64,000 bases of DNA from Heracleum sosnowskyi (lineage: Eukaryota > Streptophyta > Magnoliopsida > Apiales > Apiaceae): positions 114,476,674 to 114,540,673 of the forward strand of contig CM061243.1 in NCBI GenBank assembly GCA_030848705.1, read 5' to 3'. Within the stretch, counting starts at the first letter, position 1. Each line of letters opens with the position of its first letter. Under the pieces are notes generated by a model. It saw only the letters and a program-made list of their open reading frames with translations, did no database searches and was not told where the DNA came from. A program made the translations under genes and the position numbers. Shown piece by piece: positions 1 to 12,100 of the stretch.

Positions 1-2786
1 CTGGATGTAGAGGTGATACAGGTGGTGTTGGAGATGATATAGATGATGTTGGAGATGGTGTTGGAGATGATATAGATGATGTTGGAGATGATGTTGAAGA
101 CATAGGTGATAGATATGGAGTGGGTGCAGATAGTGAAGATGAAGATGATGTAGATGAATCAGAAGAAAATTGCAGATCATCTATAAATGTCTGTTGAGGA
201 GGAAATAACAAAGATGAAGATGGTGATGTGGAAGAAGCATAAGGATACACATGCTCATAAAAGATGACTTCTCTGGAAATAGAAATATGATGGGTAGTTA
301 AATCCATAACTCTATAGCCTTTAGTGGTACAAGGATATCCAAGAAATATACACTTTGAAGCTCTTGGAAAAAATTTATCATTTCTTTTGGACAAAGTAGA
401 AACATAGCAAAGACAACCAAATATTCTTAAGTGAGAATAGAGTGGAGGTTTATTGTGAAGAAGAGTATATGGTGCTTTATAATCCAGAACTAGGAGTAAT
501 ATTGATTAGATAAGTAGCAGTTAACAGACAATCTCCCCACAAATGAATTGGTAAAAAGGCTTGAAATCTAAGAGCCCTAGCTACTGAAAGGAGATGTTTA
601 CGTTTGCGTTCAACTCTCCCATTCTGCTGGGGAGTTTCAACACATGAAAATTGATGAATGATACCTAGATGCTGAAATTTAGTATTGAGTTCTTTATTAA
701 TAAACTCAGTACCATTGTCAGATCTAACTATCTTAACTGTTGTATTGAAGTGATTAGCAACATAAGCAAAGAACTTGTCAAATATACCTGGAACTTGGGT
801 TTTAGAAGACAGAAGATAAGTCCAAGTACATCTACTGTAATCATCTGCAATAGTAAGAAATGAAGTACAAGAAGAGTATGTTTTATTTCTATAAGGACCC
901 CACAAATCACAATGGATAATGTCAAAGGGTTTTGATGCTCTAGAAGAGCTTACAGTAAAAAGTAATCTACCTTGCTTAGCAAAATGACAAACATCACAAG
1001 GAGACAAGACAGTATGACCAATCTGAGAAGATACACTGTCAATATGCTTTATTACATGTATAGAAGAGTGACCTAATCTATCATGCCAAAGTTGACTAGT
1101 AGAGATTTGAAAAACAGATGGCTGAGAATGAAGATTGTTGGCAGAATTGACAGATTTGCCTGGAGCAGAATCAACAGGAGAAGAAACATCAAGTTTGTAT
1201 AAATTGCCTTGAAGATTACCAGTCCCCATCACCTTCTTAGTCATAGGGTCCTGTATCACACAATGTGTAGATAGAAATAAAACCTCAAGATTTAGTGTAT
1301 GAATCAATTTGCTGATAGCAATAAGATTGAAATTGAAGTCAGTAAGAAGAAGAACATCATGTAAAGTGATAAAAGATGTAAGTTGAATTGTGCCCTTTTG
1401 AGTAACTTGTGAAAATTGACCATTTGGAAGACAAATGTTAACTGAACAGGAAGTGATATTAGTAAGGTATTTAGCATTACAGGTTATGTGATCAGTGGCT
1501 CCAGAATCAAGTATCCAATCAGTAACAGATAAATAGTTCACCATACAAATAGATGGCATATAAGAACATGTACCTGACTGTGGAGTTTCTGTGACAGTAG
1601 TGATAACATTCACATTACTAGTAGTGGTGGAAGCCTGATTCAACATAAGTAGCAATTGATGATATTGAGTGGGAGACAAAGTATTAGACAGAGAGATAGA
1701 CTGGTTCTGAGTTATCTGAGAATCTTCTGATCCTGATGAATTATCATCACTTTGTACTTGAGCTACAGCCGTAGTAGATGATTTGTTCTGAGATGAACCA
1801 GCCTGTTTAGATCGTGGAGGGAATCCAATAAGACGATAGCACCTATCCTTTGTATGATTTGTTCCATGACAGTATGAACATTCAAGATTTACTTTCTTAT
1901 AGAAAGATTTGCTAGAAGGATCAGCACGTTTGTCATTAAACTTGTTGAACCTGTTATTCGATCCTGAAAACTGACTAAATTGGTGAGAGGCTAAAGCAAC
2001 AGACTCAACAGTAGAGGATTGAACAGACGTATAACTACGCTGCCTTTCTTCTTGCTGCAACAACGCAAGAACCTGAGTGATACGAGGCATGGGAGTCATC
2101 ATGAGCAGCTGTCCTCTAATATTAGTAAAATTCTCATTAAGTCCCATCAAAAACTGAGTAACTTTCATTATTTTCTCATGTTGATCAATATCTGCTTTAG
2201 CTTTGCAAACACATTCATAGGTGCATTTAGGAACATGAGCAACATTATGGAGATCATCATGAAGTTGCTTGAACTTAGTATAGTAAGCAGAGATAGTCAA
2301 AGTATCTTGAGAAAGATCAGAAATAGCACGCTTCAACTCAAAGATTCGTGGTCCATTATTATGTGCAAACCGTGTATGTAAATCAGTCCAAACATCTTCA
2401 GCCAATATAACATATACTAAACTTGATCTTATATCAGGAGAAAGAGAATTAAGAATCCAGGTAATGATCATATCGTTACAGCGTTGCCAGTGATCAAAAT
2501 AAGCAGAAGTTATACCTGGAGCTTTGTATTTGCCTGTAACAAACCCTAGTTTGTTTTTAGCAGAAAGTGCTAGAGTCATGGAGCGTTTCCATTCATTGAA
2601 GTTTTCTCCAGTAAGAGTCGTTGTAACAAGAACCTGTCCTGGATGATCAGAATGATGAAGATACAACGGATGACTATTTTGGAGAGCAACAGACCGTAAA
2701 GACGAATCAAGAACACTATAAACATCATCTTGATGATGTTCCTGATGATTATTTTGTTGATCTTCAGGTTGACTGGTAGAGGCCAT
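1..2786 (-). pseudogene. Copia-A gag-pol, frameshifted, 3' part outside window
   Basis: The first ATG of the retroelement protein is at 2786 (MASTSQ); the open frame extends further upstream without an ATG. Seen in order: a copia-type gag domain (NPLYLHHSDHPG-like and GENFNEW motifs), a CCHC zinc knuckle (CSYCHGTNHTKDRC), protease with DSGATDH, a GAG-pre-integrase HDRLGH motif, and an integrase core with DYSRCTW, SDNGTEF and PQQNGRVER. The frame stops at 477-479. The expected continuation (PYTLLHNKPPL, then FLGYPCTTKGYR) is open in another frame down to base 1, so a single frameshift lies near 477-495. The last 70 residues in the window are a Ser/Thr/Pro-rich linker. RT is not included. The copy looks non-functional unless the shift is an assembly error. 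Confidence 0.85.
27..110. repeat. 33-bp tandem duplication in copia linker
   Basis: A block beginning GTTGGAGATGATATAGATGA occurs at 27 and again at 60, period 33 bp, followed by degenerate GATGATGTTGAAGA copies. In the coding strand it encodes a Ser/Pro/Thr-rich repeat in the low-complexity stretch between integrase and reverse transcriptase. Confidence 0.7.
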
Positions 2787-3159
2787 AAGTTGTTTGATAA
2801 ATTGCCGCAAAGAGAAAATCCAGATCAAGAAGAAAGAGACCAAACAAATGAACACAAATACTCAAGATGAGTAATCAAACAACAACTCACTACAAACACG
2901 AACAATCTGTTGAGTGATTTCAATTGAAAAACTAATCGAAAAATTGTGATTGACTATCAAACAATTTGTTCAGAACATTGACGATTGCAATTGAAACAAA
3001 CTAATCAAGGTGCAAGAAATTGCAAGGGCAAACTGAAGAAGAACACATCAGATCATTAATCGACTGACTGAAGAACAAAGCTTAAAAAAAACGAAAGTTT
3101 AAGCTTTAATGGCGGAAACGAAAAAAAAACAGAGATCAATCCATGATTCTCCGATACCA

Positions 3160-3448
3160 TGTAAAGAGATGATAGAGATTGTAAATTGAGCTCAACTTCA
3201 TTATCTTGAACTAACTTTACAGAAATGAGAAACAAAGAATTATATACAGGAAAGGAAATGAGAGATGCTCCTAACAGATTTTCCCTCCATTCTAACTAAC
3301 TTGAATCTATTGAAATTACATTACTACCCTTAGTATTTACACCACTATATTGTAGTTCACTATATTGTTCAATAGAGTTGCTAGAATCTATGCTTAGAAT
3401 ATTTTGTGTGTAATGTGATGGGGTAGAAAAAACTAGAAATGTAATACA
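3160..3448 (-). repeat. 5' LTR of Copia-A (outer edge uncertain)
   Basis: The inner edge is firm: plus-strand TGTAAAG at 3160 directly abuts the PBS. The outer edge is placed at 3448 because an ending in ATACA gives a TGTA/TACA inverted pair with the inner edge. An alternative end is the ca at 3372. No partner LTR or target duplication is visible. Confidence 0.5.
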
Positions 3449-3699
3449 GATGCACCTCGATTAAGTAAAAATGGATAAAGTAATAATCTTGTTAAAATAA
3501 TATATTTTCCGGTTCCAACATAATAAAAACAGTGTATTTTTACTCTCGATAAAATGATAAATCAATACTATTATATAAAGGAGAAGACGGGGGCGGTGAG
3601 GTGGCGCTCTCAGATCGCTTCGTTCTATTTTTCTAATTTTCTAAATTTTTTGAATTAATAATATTAAAATTTTGAAAAAATCTCAATTAACTTTTAAAT

Positions 3700-5083
3700 G
3701 CTTACTAATAGAGGAAACATATAATATTCTTGCATTTAAAATCTCTACTAATGGAGAAAGTAAAAATACAATCGATCTTTACTAATGGAGGAAACTAAAT
3801 ATCACTAATGGAAGAAACTAAATATTCAATTACAATATTCTTGCCTTCGAAATATCTAAATTAGAAAAAAAGTGTATTACCTTACCTAAAAAAATAATGA
3901 TTATGAGAAATATTTATTGCCTAAGTTATTATAATTTAAGGAATGTTCAATTTGATTTCCTTAGATCACTGCACTCAAAATCGGTATATATACACATGCA
4001 TTGCATTAAAATTCTTGGAGTAAATTATAGCGGACTTTGTGTGTGGACTTCCATAGCTATAGAATATGAATGCCTCTCTAACCATGCATGTTATTAAATT
4101 TTCATTCTCAATAATTGGTTTGATTGCATATATATTTTCTTTTATCTTCATGTGCAGCTGAATCTCTAATAATTTTTGAATCTCTAATGATTTTTTGATT
4201 TGTGACTCACAGACTCTATCAAGGCTTAACAAGTGGAATACAATTTTTTCTCTGTTTTTGTTTGCTCGATTAGCTTAATAAAGGTGCGGATATGCTTTCT
4301 CAAGTTCTTTCTTCCTTCAACTAATAGGTGATTACTTTTTACAACTATAATTAAACATTACTTTTATTATTGTGATGATCTTATCATGCATTAATTATTT
4401 AATGTCATGTTTAAAATATTGCATTGATATAAAGATTTTTTATACTTATATAAATGAGAAGACGAGGGCTGTGATGTGGCGCCCTCAAATCACTTCGATC
4501 TATTTTTCTCATAATTTTGAATTATCAATTTTAAAAATTCGAAAATATCTCAATTGTTTTTAAAATCTTTACTAATTGAAGAAACTAAATATTCATTTTT
4601 AATATTCTTGTCTTTAAAATCTTTTTATCAATAGCGGAAACGGAATATACAATTTTAATATTTTAATATTTTTTAATTTAGAAAATATCTCAATTGTCTT
4701 TTAAAATTTTGCTAATGGAGGAAACTAAATATACAATTTTAATATTCTTGCCTTTAAAACCTTTACTAATAGAGAAAACTAAATACAATTTACATATTCT
4801 CCTATTTTTTTTATTAATGAATATACTTACTAAAATATTAAATTTTATCTTAATATTCTCCTAAATTTTCTATTTAAGTCAAAATTAAGTATACTATATT
4901 AATATTACTAAACTTACTTTACGAGCCTAATTTAATTTCATTTTTAATGAATTAAGATATTAAAAATTCAAAATTCACTTGATTTATTTTTTTAATTTTC
5001 TCAAAATTTTGAATTAATAATATTAAAGATTATAAAATAACTAAATTGCCTTTTAAATCTTCAATAATAGAAATATTAATTAC
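3700..5083. repeat. Degenerate AT-rich units of the Helitron body
   Basis: The segment CTAATGGAGGAAACTAAATA plus AATATTCTTGCCTTTAAAAT recurs many times with variation between 3700 and 4790. A related motif, AATATTCTCCTAAA..TTAAGTCAAA, continues on the far side of Gypsy-1 (15395-15520), confirming that both flanks were one sequence. No protein-coding potential is seen. Confidence 0.6.
4430..4600 (+). repeat. Second, diverged Helitron 5'-end copy inside the Helitron
   Basis: The stretch ATATAAATGAGAAGACGAGG and the following GGCGCCCTCAAATCACTTCG closely match the subterminal block at 3572-3620 (ATATAAAGGAGAAGACGGGG, then GGCGCTCTCAGATCGCTTCG). Both are followed by similar AT-rich units containing AATGGAG/GAAACTAAATA. 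No second 3' hairpin end was found between the two copies. Confidence 0.65.
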
Positions 5084-5088
5084 ATTAT

Positions 5089-5593
5089 TGTTATGGATTA
5101 AAAAACGTACTTGTATATTAATTGCTAGGATTAATGAGCTTTCGAGCTTTAATGGCTGCACTCGTGTTTCCGGACTAAATTGGTCCTCACAAGATGCCTA
5201 CGTATCTCAATTCGTTATTGAGAATCAAGCCAAGACGTAGTTCTGATTGTAGGATCAGGGACCTTATATAGGCGTCTGGAGCCTAGTATTTATGGTATGT
5301 TTAGGAGACTTAACGGATAAGTCTTCTTATTGATAACTGATAAGGATTGTATTACTTGACGGACAAGTCTTTTCCTTGTTGATAAAGACTGTGACTCATT
5401 AATTGCCTTTAATTGGGATTCTAGATCCTTCTTTGACCGATTTGCCATAATTTGGACTCTTTTTATGAGCTGTATATTTTCCCTATTCATTAATTACGAA
5501 ATTAATGAATAATTAGGGTGTCGGGCCTTAAATATCGACCTTTTGTTTTGACCAGTCAATTATATTTCTATAATTACTTTTCTGACCATATCA
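5089..5593 (-). repeat. 3' LTR of Gypsy-1
   Basis: Identical to 14883-15387 except for position 5363. TG...CA ends. Just inside it, plus 5594-5607, is the complement of a polypurine tract reading GTTGGGGGGCAAA on the minus strand. Confidence 0.95.
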
Positions 5594-5607
5594 TTTGCCC
5601 CCCAACT
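5594..5607 (-). other. Polypurine tract of Gypsy-1
   Basis: The minus strand reads a run of purines with six G followed by CAAA, directly abutting the 3' LTR start TGATATGG. This is the expected site for plus-strand DNA priming. Confidence 0.8.
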
Positions 5608-5689
5608 TCTGGGAAAATCTCCTTGGGGTTTTCGTAGAAGTTATAGCGTGTTTTTCCCAAAATTTTCCATTTTTCAGGGCATTTTTGAC

Positions 5690-6520
5690 CTTAATTTAGG
5701 TCATTTTCGACCAGGAATTCGACCTGGAATTCGAGCTCAAACAGGTGTGAGGTCGAAGCTCTCGACCTGGATTTCTAGGTCTTTTTCGACCTCACCTGTT
5801 CGACCTCGACTCAGTATTTTTTCGAACAGGAACAACTGTGAGGTCGAAGTTCTCGACCTGGATTTCCAAGTCATTTTCGACCTCAAGTTTTCGACCAGGA
5901 AGCCAGAGTAATTTCGACCAGGAATAGTTGACTTCAATTCATAGGCTATTGTCGAGCTCATTTGACGACCTCGTTTCTAATATACCTTCGACCTTGACTG
6001 GTTGCGAGGTCGAAGCTGTCGATTTCGACTCAAAGGCTATTTTCGACCTCGATTGATCGACCAGGAATTACATGTGTTTTCGACCAGGATTCCAGGTCTT
6101 TTTCGACTAGAATTCCATGTTTTTTCTAGCTTTATTTTAGAGCGAAGTCGAACAATACGACCTCAATTCCCCATGTATTTTCGATCTCGTTTGTTCGATC
6201 TCGATCCCATGTCTTTTTGACCTCGTTTTTTCTAGGTCAAAAATGGACTTTATTCTCTGGGTCATTTTCGACCTCGTTTTGCCAATTTTTTGACTTATTT
6301 TTGGTGTGAAGTCGATGGACACGACCTCAATTTCGTGTGTATTTTCGACTAGGGTCATACGACCTCGATTTAGGGTCTTTTCGACCTCAAACCTTTATTT
6401 GTTTCGCTTTATTTAGAAGTGGGGTCGTTTGATACGACCTCGTTTTCTCGTATACTTTCGACCAGGGCCGTGCGATCTCGAATTAGAGTCTTTTCGACCT
6501 TGGTTTTTTGATTTTTTGCC
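5690..6520. repeat. TCGACC-rich degenerate repeat tract in Gypsy-1
   Basis: Variants of TTTTCGACCTCGATT, TCGACCAGGAATT and GAGGTCGAAG occur dozens of times, in both orientations, over about 830 bp with irregular spacing. Short open frames here are by-products of the repeat. The tract lies between the polypurine tract and the antisense gene, the region that in Tat elements is known to breed tandem repeats. Confidence 0.75.
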
Positions 6521-6756
6521 TTGGTTTTATTCCAGGCTTTATTATTTTTGGGCTTTTAAATAGTCCAATTTTAATTTGGGACTTAATTCTTTCCAGCCTT
6601 GGGCCTTAATGGGCCTTTTTTGACTTGGGCTTCGATTTTGCCTGAGACTCAATTTATTTGGGCCTTTGCCTTTGTAATCCAAAAATGGATTTATGGGCCT
6701 TACTGACTATAGACGGTTGCCATCCCTCAACCGGTTGATCTTCCAGTCATTCTCAC

Positions 6757-6764
6757 TATAAGAG
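6757..6764 (+). promoter_or_regulatory. Candidate TATA box for Gypsy-1 antisense gene
   Basis: TATAAGAG sits within CTCACTATAAGAGAGTGAG, 286 bp before the antisense ATG. It is followed by a CT-rich leader (TTTCACTCTCACTTCTCAC), typical of plant 5' ends. It parallels TATA-like boxes before the antisense genes of Gypsy-2 and Gypsy-3. Inference only. Confidence 0.5.
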
Positions 6765-7042
6765 AGTGAGATTTCTCATTTCACTCTCACTTCTCACTTT
6801 TCACTTTCCAAAATTTCTCTCTAGTTTTCTCTTAGTTTTTATTCCGTGGTAAGGCGATTCCCGGCGAGCTTTTTACGGTGGTGTTCTTGTTTTTCTGGGA
6901 TTGATCTTCATCCCTTGAAGATTTCTGGGCTTTAATCTTCATCATTTGAAGATTTCTGGGTTTTAACCTTCCTCATTCGAAGATTTCTGGGTTCCCTTGA
7001 AGTTTTTCTGGAAATTTCCTTTGAAGATTTGAAGATTTGAAG

Positions 7043-8863
7043 ATGTCTGACAAGGCTGCCCAACGACTTCAAAGAATGAACAAAGCTTCAAAGAGAGGTA
7101 TCAACATTCGCTCCCCTCATATGTCTCTTCAGGATATGATCTTAGAGCGTAGTGATGAATATCCTCATGTATCACACTTAGATTCATTTGATTGTAGTAA
7201 TAAGTTCCATGAAATTGACTTAATTAGGGACTATAACAAAATGTATAGGGTTAAGTCCCCCTATAGGTTAGTTCCAGCAGGCCCAGGGGACCGTTCTTGC
7301 CATTGGCGTCCTGATGCACTTTGCATATACAAGGATGCCATTGTTGCAGGACTTAGGTTTCCCATTCATGAGTTCATTCCCAGGCTTTTGGCTGATGTTG
7401 GGATTAACCCTTGCCAACTTCCTCCAAACGCCTGTAGAATAATTATGTGTTTCATTGTTCTTTGTTTGAAGAACAAATTTCCTTTATCTGTAGCTTTGTT
7501 TAGGAAAATCTTTCAATTTAAGAATAGTTCAGCCATTACTTTGGGTTGGGTTTATATCAACCACCGTCCTTCCACTCCCCCCATATTTCACCCCAAATCC
7601 ATTCCGGATAATAACCCAAAATGGAAAGAGGAATTTATGTATTTAGTTTGGGAAGGAGGGGATTGGGGCACCCTTTTTCGTAGTTCTTTTAGTAGAGTTT
7701 CGGATGGTAGCCCTAGTGATATTATCCTGAGTGATGAGGAAGCCCATGCGTATGCTGAACTTACAAAGGATAACTATGCCACCATGGCTTGGGTGCTCCT
7801 GGACGAGTTCCAGCTTAAGTCCTTGGGACTTTCCAACGTTTCTGATAAGGGTAATTCTCACCTCATATCTTTATTTATTTATTTAAGATTGACTTATACC
7901 AACTGTTTCTTTCCTTGTATCTTTTGCAGTTGCGACCTTTATCAATAAGTCCAACGAGCCTGAAGACGGGGAAACAGCCCGGATGAAGAGGGCACGTTTA
8001 GGGGGGAAGGACCCTCGTGCTTCTAGTATTCCAGCTTTCATAAGGCCACATGTGGACCTTACTGAGGATGCTGAAGGCCCTCCCTCGGGCAAGAGTGCAG
8101 TTTGGCGCCCCAACTGGGGTCTTAGGAAGAAGGACACTGTGGTAGGAGTGTCCAAACATGCTGTGGAGTGGTCTTATCACTCTCTGACTCCTTGTGACTA
8201 CAAGGATTTTGTTTCTAACTCCACCATTGAGGGGGTGGAGCATGCTGGATCCCAGGCTATGGCTGCTGTAAGTATTTCTCTCCTTCTTTTCCTTGTAGTC
8301 TTTGATTTATTTTAAGTATTTATCCTATAACTTGCTTACAGATGAATGCCAACTACCAAGGGGCTCTCTTTCAAGCTAAGTCTTGGCGCTCATCTTCTGA
8401 GGCCAACCAAGGCAAGTTTGAGAAGTCCCAGGAAGAAATGGCTTCAGTGAAGGCCACCTTGGCTAGGAAGGAGAAGGAGTTGGCTGACTCCCAGGCTGAA
8501 CTGGTATCTTTGAGGAAGGCCAAGGATGATTTTATTGACGAGTACCTTGACTCTGAGGAGTACGGGGACTTGATTGATAAGCATGATGGGCTCCTTTTCC
8601 CTGTTCAGTACACTAAGGGATGGGATGACGCTCTTGCTGCTGTCTTGGAGAGGATGCCTGGATCCCTCACTATTTCCGATTTTCCAAGCCCTCACCTTCC
8701 TACTTCTTTGGAGATGGCTTTGGCTGGAGAGGACGAGATGGAGGAGGATGATAGGATCTTAGACCTGGATCACACTTCCCCACCTGGTCAGACCGCTAGA
8801 GCTGATGATGCTGTCTTTTCCTCTAGAGAGGAAGAGGAGGAGGACGTAGACAAAGAAGATTAG
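7043..8863 (+). CDS. Antisense spliced gene of Gypsy-1 (gypsy-type transposon domain plus coiled coil)
   Basis: Three coding exons: 7043-7850, 7930-8267 and 8342-8863. Introns are 7851-7929 (GT..TTTTGCAG, phase 1) and 8268-8341 (GTAAGTAT..TTACAG, phase 0). Joining them gives an uninterrupted 555-residue protein, which strongly supports the introns. Exon 1 resembles the plant 'putative gypsy type transposon' family (Pfam Transposase_28), with FPIHEFIPRLL and the hallmark QLPPNACR. Exon 3 is Lys/Glu-rich and predicted coiled coil (KEKELADSQAELVSL), ending in an acidic tail. An in-frame TTG lies upstream at 7037, but ATG 7043 is the natural start. It converges on the gag-pol gene, with about 300 bp between their stops. 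Function is unknown; antisense ORFs of this kind are known in Tat elements. Confidence 0.85.
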
Positions 8864-9164
8864 GTGTAGTTTCACTTTTGGCCATCATGGCTTGTACTTT
8901 TATTTATGTATTTTTGGCCTACGGGCTTAACTTAACTCTTGTTTAAGTTTTTATTTATGTCTGGTGGCCGTTCATGGCTTGTGTTGCTTTTCTTGCTTTT
9001 TGAATGTTCATGAAGACTCATAATAGATAAGCTTTAAAACATGAAAATGCTGAATTCATTTATAATTTGAAGATGGGATCAACCCTTACATAATATCCCA
9101 GTTTAAAACTTGGGTTGGTTTCATCGAACCTTATTTATAGTAGTGAGTCCACTTGGGAGACACC
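8864..9164. other. Convergent 3' untranslated spacer of Gypsy-1
   Basis: Non-coding DNA between the stops of the antisense gene and gag-pol. No tandem array is seen here, unlike the same position in Gypsy-2 and Gypsy-3. Overlapping 3' ends of the two transcripts are likely. Confidence 0.6.
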
Positions 9165-12100
9165 TTAAACATAATAAACTTTCAAGTTGGAGGCATGCCA
9201 AGTCCTTGGCACCTCATGCCCTTCAAGGGTTTCTAGCTTGTATGAGCCTCGGCCAAATACGTTCTTGACGCGATATGGTCCTTCCCAATTTGGGGCTAAC
9301 TTCCCTTTTTGTCCAACTCCGGATGCTTCAATCTTTCTGAGAACCAAGTCTCCTTGACGAAAGAACCTTTCTTTAACCCTTAGGTTGTAGTAGAAGGATG
9401 CTTTCTTTTGATGTTCAACTATCTTGGCGTTTGCTTCATCTCTAACCTCATCAATTAGATCCAAAGCTAACCTCAAGCCTTCTTCATTTTCTTCTGGTTC
9501 ATAAGCCTCAACTCTTGGGGAGGTGTGAGTAATTTCCACCGGGACCACTGCCTCTGCTCCATAAGCCAATAGAAATGGAGTTGCCCCGGTGGTGACCTTG
9601 CAAGTAGTACGATATGCCCAAAGTATAGGGAGTAATTCGTCTACCCAAGTGTTTCTGGAGCGTTCAACTCTTTTCTTTAGTCCATCAAGGATGATTCGAT
9701 TTGCAACCTCAGCTTGCCCATTGGCTTGAGGATGGGCGACAGAAGTGAAGCGCAACTTGATATCGTTTTCATCACAATACTTTTTGAACTCATCGTTGTT
9801 AAACTGAGTTCCATTGTCCGTGACCAGGACTCGTGGAATTCCATATCTGCATCTCACATTTTCCCAGAAAAATTGCATCACTTGCTTGGTGGTTATCTTG
9901 GCTAATGGCTTAGCCTCAATCCACTTGGTGAAATAATCAATTGCTACTATCAAGAACTTTCTTTGAGCACTTGCCATAGGAAATGGCCCGAGTATATCCA
10001 TTCCCCACATAGCAAAGGGGATAGGTGAGTTAATGGATGTCATCATCTCTGGTGGTTGCCTAACCACTGGTGCATGTTTCTGGCACCGTTCACATTTCTT
10101 GACGTAGCTTTTAGCATCAGCAAGTATGCTTGGCCAATAGAAACCTAGACGAGTGACTTTATGAGCTAGGGCTCTGCCCCCCAAGTGTTGCCCACAAATC
10201 CCTTCATGCACTTCCTTTAGGGCCAATTCTGCCTCTTGAGGTCTCAAGCACTTTAAGTATGGAATAACAAAAGATTTCTTGTATAGGATTCCCTCAATTA
10301 GGGCATACCTTAGTGCTCTGACGTATAACTTTCGTGCTTCTAAAGTGTCGTTGGGCAGCCACCCAGTTTCCAGATGAGCTTTGATGGGATCAATCCAACA
10401 ACTGGTGATACCAATGGGGGCTACCAACTTTCCATTGATGCTTGGGGTCTTCAAGACTTGGAAGTATACACTCCCGGCATAGTTTTCAATTTTAGAAGAG
10501 GCAAACTTAGACAAGGCATCAGCCTTCACATTTTCCTCCCTTGGAATGTGCTCCACATAACATTCATCGAATTGAGTCATAATGGCCTTGACAAGTTTTA
10601 AGTACTTGGCCATGACTTCATCTCTGGCCTCAAACTCCCCATTTACTTGGGAAACCACTAGCCTCGAGTCTCCACATACTTTCAGAGTTTTGACTCTCAA
10701 GGCTCCAGCCAACCCTAAGCCAGCTATCAGAGCTTCATACTCAGCCTCATTGTTTGTCGTCGGGAAGTCAAGTTTTAGTGCATACTCTATTAGGAATCCA
10801 TCAGGACTCTGTAGCACTAAACCAGCTCCACTTGATTTTGTTTTTGATGCTCCATCAAAATAGAGCACCCAACATTCTTTGAAGGTCATTTTCTTATCTT
10901 TCTTATCTTCCATAGTCACTTCCTGCCCCCCGACTTCTTGGTTGTCAATGGTGCATTCAACCATGAAGTCAGCAAGTGCTTGAGCTTTTATGGCCGTTCG
11001 AGGCTTATACTTGATATCAAATTCTTGCAATTCAATGGCCCATTTGATCAACCTTCCACTAACTTGAGGGCTATGCAAGATGTTTCTTAGAGGTTGATCA
11101 GTCAAGACCTCTATCTTGTGTGCCTGGAAGTAGGGGCGTAGCTTTCTTGAGGCCATTATCAAGGCTAAGGCAAACTTCTCAACCATTGAGTAGTTTATTT
11201 CTGCCCCATGTAGGATCTTGCTCACATAGTAGATGGGCTTCTGAACCTTTACTTCTTCCTTTACCAAAACAGCTCCAAGGGCCATGTTAGAAACCGCCAA
11301 GTATAAATAGAGAATTTCTCCTGGCTTGGGTTTTGCCAACAGTGGTGCTTCAGCCATATATTTCTTCAGGGCCTCAAAGGCCTCTTGACTTTCAGTTGTC
11401 CATTCAAAATTCTTCACTTTTTTGAGTGCTTTGAAGAAGGGTAAACACTTCTCTCCAGACTTGGAAATGAATCTTCCCAAAGCAGCCACTCTTCCCGTCA
11501 GTTTCTGGACACCCTTGACAGTCTTTGGTGGTTCCATGTCTAGAATCGCTTTGATTTTGTCGGGATTTGCCTCGATTCCTCTCTTGGAAACCATCATGCC
11601 TAAAAACTTTCCCGAGCCTACACCAAAGGCACACTTGGCTGGATTTAGCATCATCTTGTGGTGTCTTAGCACTTCAAAAGCCTCTCGGAGGTGCTCAATG
11701 TGATCGGCCTTATCAAGGCTCTTGACTAACATGTCATCTACGTAGACCTCCATGGTTTTTCCAATCAGGCGCTCAAAGATTTTGTTCACCAACCTTTGAT
11801 AGGTTGCTCCAGCATTCTTAAGCCCAAAAGCCATGACTAAGAAACAGAAGACACCAAAGTCAGTGATGAACGACACTTTGGCAATGTCATCTTTGTGCAT
11901 CTTGATTTGATTATATCCGCTGAAGCCATCCATGAAACTTAGCATCTCATGCCCAGCAGTGGCATCTATCAAGGCATCAATCCTAGGTAAGGGGAAACAA
12001 TCCTTAGGACATGCATCATTCAAGTCGGTGAAGTCGACGCACATTCTCCACTTCCCGTTAGCTTTTTTGACCATCACCGGGTTAGCTAACCATTCTGGGA

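Larger units (their letters stand above)
1..3448 (-). mobile_element. Copia-type LTR retrotransposon, left part outside window (Copia-A)
   Basis: A minus-strand Ty1/copia element whose 5' end lies at the right. From right to left it shows one LTR, a primer-binding site, gag, protease, integrase and the integrase-RT linker. RT, RNase H and the other LTR would lie left of base 1. The PBS on the minus strand (plus 3141-3159) begins TGGTATCGGAG, one base different from the usual initiator-Met tRNA PBS TGGTATCAGAG. The outer boundary near 3448 is a guess, because the second LTR cannot be compared. Confidence 0.85.

Noticed and set aside
5648..6358. Several 70-90 residue proteins in the TCGACC tract
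   Set aside because: Repetitive low-complexity translation of the repeat in many frames.
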